64,000 nt of DNA from contig NZ_JAATEM010000008.1 of the NCBI RefSeq assembly GCF_012034205.1, positions 62,001-126,000 on the forward strand, given 5' to 3'. Made by a program: the position numbers and the translations under genes. The notes beneath the pieces were generated by a model. It was not told where the DNA came from, searched no databases, and saw only the letters and a list, made by a program, of their open reading frames with translations. The stretch comes from Streptomyces composti. Its GTDB lineage: Bacteria; Actinomycetota; Actinomycetes; Streptomycetales; Streptomycetaceae. Below are positions 9,539-14,735 of the stretch, one piece after another; position 1 is the first letter of the stretch, and each line of letters starts with the position of its first letter.

Positions 9539-9647
9539 GGGCCCCCTGGGGGCCTGACCGGGCGGGGAGGCTACGACCGACCAGGGCATTTCTGCGAACC
9601 AAGCCTTATTGACGAAATGTCTCACAAGGAGGCTGCGGAAACCCTGA
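9539..9647 (-). promoter_or_regulatory. Gap upstream of terL
   Basis: This 109-bp gap holds the terL ribosome-binding site next to 9538 and an AT-richer patch (9587-9625) unlike the flanking DNA. It could carry a late-gene promoter, but I see no clean -35/-10 pair. Confidence 0.3.
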
Positions 9648-9926
9648 TCAGGCAATCTTCCGAATGCCGCGGGTGTGCCCGCGCTTACGGCCGCCGGTGT
9701 ACCGGCGGGAAGCGCCCGGCGAAGGCGACTTGCCACGCCGCCAGGTGCTCGGCTTGCGACCGGCGAATTCCACCCCCTCCAGAATCCGCGTACGCGCCCG
9801 GCCGTCCGCCCGAGCAGCCTCGGCGCATCCCCTATGGGCCCAGTAGGTTTCGCGGCGGCCCAGCTCCTGCCCCACAGCGATCGGGCGGCAGCAGACCGGA
9901 CAGCGGCCCGGGTACCGGGCCTTCAC
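9648..9926 (-). CDS. Small basic CxxC zinc-finger prophage protein
   Basis: 92 residues from GTG 9926, overlapping the stop of the RHH gene (GTGA). The motif CPVCCRPI near residue 9 with HRGC about 20 residues later suggests one zinc knuckle of the type seen in many small actinophage proteins. The last 40 residues are very basic (RKPSTWRRGKSP, RRYTGGRKRGH), consistent with nucleic-acid binding. It sits just before terL, so a packaging or DNA-end recognition role is possible but unproven. Confidence 0.7.
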   Translation of the reverse strand: MKARYPGRCPVCCRPIAVGQELGRRETYWAHRGCAEAARADGRARTRILEGVEFAGRKPSTWRRGKSPSPGASRRYTGGRKRGHTRGIRKIA

Positions 9927-10105
9927 AGCTCCTCCTCGAGGAAGCCCCGGCGATCCCGGTCCACGAGGAACTTGATGTACTCCGACATGGCCATTCCCCG
10001 GCGTGCCGCCTGCTCGCGCAGCAACTGCCGCTGCGATGGGTACATGTAGACGCTCAGCTTCACCAAAGGTTCGGGCCCGTCAGGGCCCTGCACGACGCTC
10101 GCCAT
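9923..10105 (-). CDS. Ribbon-helix-helix DNA-binding protein, 60 aa
   Basis: ATG 10105 starts a 60-residue protein whose core VKLSVYMYPSQRQLLREQAA followed by RRGMAMSEYIKFLVD fits the beta-strand and two helices of the RHH (CopG/Arc) fold. RHH proteins bind DNA as dimers and often repress their own promoter. It is the first gene of the leftward arm. Repeats of AAGGTTCGGG occur just upstream (about 10,064 and 10,153), with GGTTC-n3-GAACC at about 10,134, and could be its operators. A longer N-terminal extension to 10,276 is possible but reads as non-coding. Confidence 0.72.
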   Translation of the reverse strand: MASVVQGPDGPEPLVKLSVYMYPSQRQLLREQAARRGMAMSEYIKFLVDRDRRGFLEEEL

Positions 10106-10244
10106 GTCGGCGGAAGCTACGACAGGTACTGACGGTTCTACGAACCTCAACCAAGGTTCGGGTTGCGAACGAGGCTTGACAACCCTATATTGAATGCGCA
10201 CAGCTGCGCCGCCTAGCGCCTCACGGCGGCGCCGAAAGCTCACG

Positions 10245-10270
10245 AAGGCCCACCCTCCACGGTGGGCCTT
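10245..10270. terminator. Perfect 10-bp hairpin, likely bidirectional terminator
   Basis: AAGGCCCACC and its complement flank a six-base loop (10,255-10,260). A short T-run on one side and an A/G flank on the other suit a Streptomyces-type terminator. It stands between the leftward operon start and the hairpin array and may insulate the two. Confidence 0.5.
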
Positions 10271-10342
10271 AAGCATGCCGAGCCGGTCTCAACCGGCTCC
10301 CAAGCTGGGGACTTTGCCACCGATATCTGGGCGGAGACCAGA

Positions 10343-10446
10343 GATCGGGGGCCGAGGCGGGTTTAACAGTCCCGGGTCATACCGGGACAAACCCGCAGGT
10401 CAGGAGGGGTCGAGGCCCCCTCCAGGGGGCTCCTCGGCCCCCGATC
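10343..10446. repeat. 15-bp inverted repeat enclosing nested hairpins
   Basis: A perfect 15-base arm at 10,343-10,357 pairs with 10,432-10,446. Inside lie an 8-bp stem (10,357-10,364 with 10,389-10,396) that itself encloses a 7-bp stem (10,369-10,375 with 10,382-10,388), and a GCCCCC-TCCA-GGGGGC hairpin (10,415-10,430). This gives a multi-branched cruciform or folded RNA of about 104 nt. Confidence 0.75.
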
Positions 10447-10857
10447 ATGCGAGGCGGACACAGCCTCGCTCGCCTCACAGGCTCGCTCGCTGGTCACGCA
10501 TACGCATGTATGTGCCGCACAGGCACATACACAAGCAGCCGTGCACCACTGCCGTGGTGCACACACGGTGAGCCCACTGACGTGGGCTCACAGCTGTCGC
10601 ACACCCACTGGTGTGGGTGTGCAGCCGTGCGTGTGAGCAGTGGCTCACACGGCGTTCCTGGCCGTGTTCGGTAGGCCGTTGGCCTACCTCACCCGCCTGC
10701 TCGTCTCAGCCGCTCCAGCGGCTGTCTGTGCCGTCCCGGACAGGCTGCCGCCTGTCCCGTCCGGCACAGCTCTGGCCGTCCGTCAGACGGCCGTCTGTGC
10801 CCCTGTCGGGGCACCGCTGCGGCTGCGTCCCCGAGGGCATCCGGACGCAGCCGCTCT

Positions 10858-10925
10858 CGCGCGCACGCGCGCGTGCGTACGCGTACACGCGCATGCCGGC
10901 GCGCGCGCATACGCGCGCACGCGCG
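10858..10925. repeat. Alternating purine-pyrimidine tracts (Z-DNA prone)
   Basis: Strict pyrimidine-purine alternation runs for 39 bases (10,858-10,896) and, after a two-base phase break, 27 bases (10,899-10,925), mostly CG with a few CA/TG steps. The ends (10,856-10,863 and 10,920-10,927) are complementary. Such tracts flip to left-handed DNA under negative supercoiling. Confidence 0.8.
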
Positions 10926-11140
10926 AGCCGGCCGATCACTTCGGCCGGGATTGATCATCTTCCGCTTATCACTCTGCGTCATGCTCCCCTCACTGCTCAC
11001 CCGTCGCAGGGTGAGCGCCCCGTTACGGGGCGTTGAGCAGTGAGGCATGCCTGAACCGGCATGCCGCGACGTGCGGTTGTGCGTCGCGCACCCCGTGCGC
11101 GTGCAGTGCGCCCCGTGCGCGCCGTGGGCATCAGGCCACG

Positions 11141-11855
11141 CCTTCACATGCCCTCCACATTCCTCGTGATCACGTTCCGCTACCCGTCAGTGAGTCGCTG
11201 GAGGGTTGAAGCAACAACCTTGCAGAAGCGAGGCAACCCTCATAAGTGCAGGTGGGAGGGTGTCTCTAAAAAATCTTGAAGAAATTTTCCGAGACCCTAT
11301 TGACTCATCCGTGGGTCACGGGCACTGTAGGCATCCCTACCGGGGACCGAGCGGAAGCGGAGAAACCGGGATTGATCGCGCGACCGACCTTCACCGGTCG
11401 GTCACTTGAACATCCGGACCTCACCTTGTGGGTGAGAGCGGGCGGCCGGGGAGGCCAGAACATCTCCGGGCAGTGCTGCGGAGAGCAGCGGTGCGAGCGA
11501 CCACCACAGGTGATCGGTTCCGAGCGCGGGTGAGGCATAGCCCCCGCAGATGCTCCTGATGTCACCTAGGCGCGACGACCACCAAGGCCCCGGCACTGTG
11601 ACCGCGTAAGGGCCCCCCAAGGGGCACCTGCGAGAGACAGACAGGGTTGGTTGAGCCCGCAGCACTGTCACTCGTCATGCGGGCAGGGAGAGACGGCCGC
11701 TGCGATGGCAGGCGGCCGGAGATGGATCAAGCTGGAGTATGCGTAGGTCGTGCGTGATCGCCGCACCTCGGGATAGACCAGCACCCCTTGGGGTGAGTCT
11801 GGCAATGGACCCACGCAAGATCTCAGTTCCCGTTGTGAGTCAACCCCCTGCCCGC
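11141..11855. other. Gene-free stretch between hairpin array and first rightward gene
   Basis: No supportable gene is seen. It holds further hairpins: 11,382-11,403 (8 bp, loop TTCACC) and 11,420-11,436 (6 bp), plus weaker ones around 11,475 and 11,784. An AT-rich patch at 11,264-11,290 is strikingly unlike its surroundings and lies just upstream of a possible TTGACT -35 element at 11,300. Confidence 0.5.
11300..11328 (+). promoter_or_regulatory. Candidate rightward promoter
   Basis: TTGACT at 11,300-11,305 is followed after 17 bases by CACTGT (11,323-11,328), a poor -10 match. The AT-rich patch just upstream could act as an UP element. It faces the small-gene arm, about 620 bp away. Confidence 0.3.
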
Positions 11856-11919
11856 TTGATGAGTTCATCAAATGATCATGAGCCGGTCCACTGGGGGCCG
11901 GCCTTACTCATGATCATTT
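11856..11919 (+). promoter_or_regulatory. Two overlapping palindromes upstream of the first rightward gene
   Basis: TTGATGA-GT-TCATCAA (11,856-11,871) runs directly into a 13-bp inverted repeat, AAATGATCATGAG at 11,870-11,882 with its complement at 11,907-11,919. This looks like an operator pair or an RNA switch just ahead of the RBS hairpin at 11,924. Confidence 0.5.
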
Positions 11920-11923
11920 CCGA

Positions 11924-11949
11924 CATGATCAATGGAGAGGCTGATCATG
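11924..11949 (+). promoter_or_regulatory. RBS-in-loop hairpin overlapping start codon
   Basis: CATGATCA (11,924-11,931) pairs with TGATCATG (11,942-11,949), which contains the ATG start. The 10-base loop is ATGGAGAGGC, the Shine-Dalgarno sequence. In mRNA the start codon would be in the stem. Confidence 0.6.
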
Positions 11950-12537
11950 GGAATTACCTTGACCGCGCCGTGCGTGTGGTGCGGCGCTCTGGCGACGCAG
12001 AGCGTCCCGGATGGCCCGTGGACCGCCTTCGTGTGCGACTGGCACGCAAAGGCGCACTATGCGCACATCGTGCAGCCTGTCACGGAGTACACGAGCGACT
12101 CCGGGTGCGTGTACCGCCTTGACTACGAGTTGGGCGACGGTTTCGCACTCCGCGAAGAGCGCGTCAACGCCGACGTCACGGTGTGGAAGCTGTACCGGGG
12201 CGCGTACATCGGTAGCTACAAGACGCGTGAGAACGCACTGCGCCGTGTAGAGCGCAGCAAGGCGCGTGACGTGCGCCTCGCACTGGAGCACGTGGCGAGG
12301 ACCACGGGTGAGAGTGTCGAATCACTGAGCGATCGGCTGATCGCTCACGACTGGAGCGAGGCACAGGCATGCCGACGGGGCATCGTGAGCGGAATGATCA
12401 CGTGGCCCTACCCGCAGGACGAATGCCCCGTCGGCACCGTGCCGTGGCGCACGGTGGTCGAAGACTTCAAGCGTGCGGGAATGACGGAGTTCATCACCAC
12501 CACACGGTTCGGAGTCCTGTGGCTGAACTCTGAGTGA
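11947..12537 (+). CDS. Prophage early-region protein with zinc-knuckle N-terminus, 196 aa
   Basis: ATG 11947 lies seven bases after GGAGAGGC; this leader recurs at the next two independent genes, which decided the start. CVWCGA at residues 9-14 and VCDWH about 19 residues later form a likely zinc site. The middle is a mixed alpha/beta region (VYRLDYELGDG, TVWKLYRGAYIG) and the C-terminal third is helical with TWPYPQDECP. No family is recognised. It is first in the rightward operon and separated from the next gene by a structured intergenic cassette. Confidence 0.75.
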   Translation: MGITLTAPCVWCGALATQSVPDGPWTAFVCDWHAKAHYAHIVQPVTEYTSDSGCVYRLDYELGDGFALREERVNADVTVWKLYRGAYIGSYKTRENALRRVERSKARDVRLALEHVARTTGESVESLSDRLIAHDWSEAQACRRGIVSGMITWPYPQDECPVGTVPWRTVVEDFKRAGMTEFITTTRFGVLWLNSE

Positions 12538-12554
12538 CCCTGCCGGAGTATCGA

Positions 12555-12668
12555 GCGGACCCCCGTGGCACCGGGGGTCCGTTGGCTTGCTCTTACAGGG
12601 AGAGCACGTGCGCGCGGGTGGCACCCCGTGCGCATGTCCACACCGATCAGTCAGGAGAGGCACTGATC
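12555..12668 (+). promoter_or_regulatory. Structured intergenic cassette 1 (three hairpins, then RBS loop)
   Basis: After the stop codon come CGGACCCCCG-TGGCAC-CGGGGGTCCG (12,555-12,580), TGCTCT...AGAGCA (about 12,589-12,607) and a second GC stem around another TGGCAC loop (about 12,611-12,634). GATCAG (12,645-12,650) then pairs with CTGATC (12,663-12,668), with GGAGAGGC in the 12-base loop, immediately before ATG 12669. Confidence 0.65.
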
Positions 12669-13004
12669 ATGGGTATCAACAACAACGGTCCCGAGTCCTA
12701 CGGCACCATCTGGGTCTGCCGGTGCTGCATGCTCACGCACGCCAACGGCGAGTGCTGCGCAGACAGTGAGCACGGCGGCGACGGGTGCGAACCCCTGTCG
12801 TCCATCGAGCCGCCGTACACCGTGGCCATGGGCATGGCCTACGAAGAGCACGCCGAGGACTGCCTGTTTCACACCATGGGCAGTGACGCGCCCGGCGACT
12901 ACGAGTGCGACTGCGAGACGAACACCTTCAGCACGTCGCAGTGCGAGGGGTGCGGTTCGTGCCTGCACGGTGAGCGTCACGCCATGACGCTGTTCAAGAA
13001 CTGA
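12669..13004 (+). CDS. Cys-rich small prophage protein, 111 aa
   Basis: ATG 12669 follows the RBS-in-loop hairpin. The protein has about thirteen cysteines: CRCCMLTH and CCAD near the start, then CLFHTM, ECDCETN, and CEGCGSCLHGERH near the end, enough for two or three metal sites. It is acidic and has no signal peptide. Comparable Cys-rich small proteins are common, and uncharacterised, in actinophage early regions. Similar leader structure links it to the two genes flanking it. Confidence 0.75.
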   Translation: MGINNNGPESYGTIWVCRCCMLTHANGECCADSEHGGDGCEPLSSIEPPYTVAMGMAYEEHAEDCLFHTMGSDAPGDYECDCETNTFSTSQCEGCGSCLHGERHAMTLFKN

Positions 13005-13026
13005 CCATCCGCAGCAGCATCGGACG

Positions 13027-13131
13027 GCCGTACTCGTGACGGCCGTCCTCTTGTTCCTACGGATGGGAGCACATGGCCACCGGTGGCACCCGGTGGCCAT
13101 GCCAAGTGATCACCATGGAGAGGCAGTGATC
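13027..13131 (+). promoter_or_regulatory. Structured intergenic cassette 2
   Basis: A 10-bp stem GGACGGCCGT/ACGGCCGTCC (loop ACTCGTG), a degenerate copy of the TGCTCTTACAG element, ATGGCCACCGG-TGGCAC-CCGGTGGCCAT (11 bp), then TGATCA (13,107-13,112) pairing with TGATCA (13,127-13,132) around CCATGGAGAGGCAG. Same layout as cassette 1, with different stems. Confidence 0.65.
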
Positions 13132-13353
13132 ATGATGAGCGTGACCCTGGACAAGATGCAGCCGCAGAGCGGCTACACGCCCTGTGCATGCCGTGACTGC
13201 ATGGACGTCACGGTGTCCAGCGACGTCACCAAGCCGGAGCTGTGCGAGGCGTGCGCCGAAGCGGGGTGCACCAACCACAGCAACCTGCCCGGATTCATGA
13301 CGGGATACGGACTCGGCTACGAGTGCCAGCGCGACGACACTTACGAGTCCTGA
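13132..13353 (+). CDS. Cys-rich small prophage protein, 73 aa
   Basis: ATG 13132 is at the 3' edge of an RBS-in-loop hairpin. CACRDCMD (near residue 18) and CEACAEAGCTNH (near residue 37) form a zinc-ribbon pair. The rest is polar. It is followed without a gap by the 47-aa gene, whose start overlaps its stop region (TGATCATG). Confidence 0.7.
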   Translation: MMSVTLDKMQPQSGYTPCACRDCMDVTVSSDVTKPELCEACAEAGCTNHSNLPGFMTGYGLGYECQRDDTYES

Positions 13354-13355
13354 TC

Positions 13356-13499
13356 ATGGACAGGCCGGTCCAGGACAAGATCATTGCCCGGGCCCGTGAC
13401 GCGTATCGCGAGTGGGCCGCACGGCCCTGGTACGTCAAGGTCTGGGACCGTATCTGCTCGGAGGCGGGCTACATCGCGTTCCGCCTGAAGAAGCACTGA
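13356..13499 (+). CDS. Basic small prophage protein, 47 aa
   Basis: ATG 13356 stands two bases after the preceding TGA within the octamer TGATCATG. The protein (M-D-R-P-V-Q-D-K-I-I to R-L-K-K-H) is helical, basic and Trp-containing (ARPWYVKVWDRI), possibly a small nucleic-acid or partner-binding peptide. Coupling to the upstream gene is the main support. Confidence 0.6.
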   Translation: MDRPVQDKIIARARDAYREWAARPWYVKVWDRICSEAGYIAFRLKKH

Positions 13500-13638
13500 T
13501 CATCCGCCGGAGCAGTGGGCCGGCTCACCCCCGGGGTGAGCCGTGCCCATGCTCTTACAGATGAGAGCACAACGGCCCCCGTGGCACCGGGGGCCGTTGC
13601 ATACGGCGCCACCCAACTTTGGAGAGGCAGGAAGCGCC
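13500..13638 (+). promoter_or_regulatory. Structured intergenic cassette 3
   Basis: CGGCTCACCCC/GGGGTGAGCCG (11 bp), TGCTCTTACAGATGAGAGCA, then CAACGGCCCCCG-TGGCAC-CGGGGGCCGTTG (12-bp stem). A plain GGAGAGGCAG ribosome-binding site follows before ATG 13639. The GATCA pair of the earlier cassettes is absent. Confidence 0.65.
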
Positions 13639-14010
13639 ATGGAGAACGGTAGCAAGCGAGTCACCGCAACGGTTGTCGAGGCCATCGCCAGGCATGCCGA
13701 GACGTTCACGAGCGGAGCGTTTCGGTACCTGGGCACCGGTGGCGACATCGGCGACGGGGCTCGGTACATCGACGGCATGCGTCAGCAGGTCTGGGTGGGC
13801 CGTGGGGCCTCTCGCCAGGCGGCGGCGTACTACGTGGGCGCCTTGCTCGGTTGGGCCCGTCAGACGGGCACGCTGATCCCGGACGACGTCCGCGAGTACT
13901 GCCAGTCTGTACAGGAGACATACCAGTACGACCGCAAGGCCATGGAGTGGCAGAAGCAGGGCGAGAGCGACGCCATCGCTCGCGCCAGCGTGCTGGACGG
14001 GGGCGAGTGA
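13639..14010 (+). CDS. Prophage protein of unknown function, 123 aa
   Basis: ATG 13639 (M-E-N-G-S-K-R-V) after GGAGAGGCAGGAAGCGCC. No cysteine clusters. The N-terminal half has a Gly-rich turn (YLGTGGDIGDGARYIDG) and the C-terminal half is helical and polar (ETYQYDRKAMEWQKQGES). No family recognised. The next gene starts two bases after its stop, so they form a unit. Confidence 0.7.
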   Translation: MENGSKRVTATVVEAIARHAETFTSGAFRYLGTGGDIGDGARYIDGMRQQVWVGRGASRQAAAYYVGALLGWARQTGTLIPDDVREYCQSVQETYQYDRKAMEWQKQGESDAIARASVLDGGE

Positions 14011-14012
14011 CC

Positions 14013-14243
14013 ATGCCGCTCTTCGACGTCACGTACCACCGCCTCGTGTCCGACAGCACCAAGGGCAGCGACCGTCAGACCGTGGACCAAGCCATGATCG
14101 GCATCGGGGATGCCGTGGTGGCCGGCTTCAGCGTCACCCGCTACGCCATCGAGGACCGTGACGGAAAGTCGGTCACGGTCGTGACCGTGACCAGTCCGCA
14201 CGGTGTCCTGTTCGGCTGCTACGAGTTCACGAAGGTGGCGTGA
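14013..14243 (+). CDS. Small beta-rich prophage protein, 76 aa
   Basis: ATG 14013 in the string TGACCATG. Alternating hydrophobic strands (FDVTYHRLV, AVVAGFSVTRYAIED, KSVTVVTVTSP) suggest a small beta fold. The stop is part of TGATCATG, coupling it to the next gene. Function unknown. Confidence 0.65.
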   Translation: MPLFDVTYHRLVSDSTKGSDRQTVDQAMIGIGDAVVAGFSVTRYAIEDRDGKSVTVVTVTSPHGVLFGCYEFTKVA

Positions 14244-14245
14244 TC

Positions 14246-14440
14246 ATGAACGCACTGGAGCTGCGCTACGCCATCTTCAAGGCTCTCTCGGGTCTGAATC
14301 AGCCGGCTTCGATTCGGTCTGTGAGGCTGGTGAACGCCACCCTCACGCAACCGGAATGGTTCATCGAAGTCATCACCGATGACCCGCGCGATCCTGACGA
14401 CGCCCGCCAGTATCGCGTGAAAGTTGAGGAGATCGTCTGA
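14246..14440 (+). CDS. Small prophage protein, 64 aa
   Basis: ATG 14246 (M-N-A-L-E-L-R-Y) within the fifth TGATCATG octamer. It pairs an N-terminal helix with a beta C-terminal half (PEWFIEVITDDP) and is acidic. It is the last gene before a 295-bp structured gap. Function unknown. Confidence 0.65.
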   Translation: MNALELRYAIFKALSGLNQPASIRSVRLVNATLTQPEWFIEVITDDPRDPDDARQYRVKVEEIV

Positions 14441-14735
14441 CCCTGTCACCCCAAGTCGCCGGGCGCCCTGTCCACCCCCAGCAGGGTGCCCGGTCCGTCT
14501 CCCGGCGCCATTGCCCCAACCGTGGCGCCGGACCCATGGGGCCGGCCGTGAGCCCCCGGCCCCCGCTCAGCCCCCGCGCACCGGTCCCCCCTGCCAGGCG
14601 CGGGGGCTGAGCCCCTTCCCTGGCGTCCGTGCGAGCGGAAGTCCGCACACCCGCGCTCAGCCTCTCCAAGGGTGTGCGGGCCTCGGTCCGCACGGGCCAA
14701 CCACACCGCCATGTCGTCTACGGAGAGGTAAGAGC
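14441..14735 (+). other. Structured gap before the AAA ATPase gene
   Basis: No gene is seen. Stems in order: CCGGGCGCCCTG with its complement (12 bp, one G-T), CCGGCGCCA/TGGCGCCGG (9), GGGGCCGG/CCGGCCCC (8), a perfect 15-bp stem starting GCTCAGCCCCCGCGC, and CCGCACACCC/GGGTGTGCGG (10) enclosed by CCGTGCG/CGCACGG. The RBS CGGAGAGG precedes ATG 14736. Confidence 0.55.

Larger units (their letters stand above)
10280..11140. repeat. Array of ~20 closely packed, sequence-unrelated perfect hairpins
   Basis: Read by eye, perfect stems occur at 10,280-10,299 (8 bp), 10,357-10,396 nested, 10,449-10,469 (7), 10,507-10,531 (10), 10,541-10,562 (9), 10,568-10,591 (10), 10,599-10,622 (10), 10,630-10,651 (9), 10,670-10,688 (8), 10,707-10,724 (7), 10,727-10,768 (8 within 7), 10,774-10,792 (7), 10,797-10,814 (7), 10,819-10,854 (12), 10,928-10,948 (8), 10,989-11,044 (11, nested), 11,044-11,065 (8), 11,065-11,088 (7) and 11,085-11,101 (7). 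Stem sequences differ from one to the next and most loops are 3-6 bases. No convincing gene overlaps. The packing resembles the palindrome clusters of Streptomyces linear-replicon telomeres, but the role here is unknown. Confidence 0.85.

Noticed and set aside
10176..10204. TTGACA near 10,176 as a rightward promoter
   Set aside because: No acceptable -10 hexamer at 16-18 bases, and it would transcribe straight into a terminator-like hairpin at 10,245.
10280..11140. Hairpin array read as a CRISPR array
   Set aside because: There is no repeated unit or uniform spacer; each palindrome has its own sequence and no cas genes are near.
10280..11140. Hairpin array read as stacked terminators
   Set aside because: One or two terminators would be enough; ~20 stems, several with 12-15-bp arms and nested folds, exceed any need, and no gene lies between them.
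10363..11147. Several open frames of 60-150 codons inside the hairpin array, both strands
   Set aside because: Translations are His/Cys/Arg-rich artefacts of palindromic DNA, without RBS or family resemblance.
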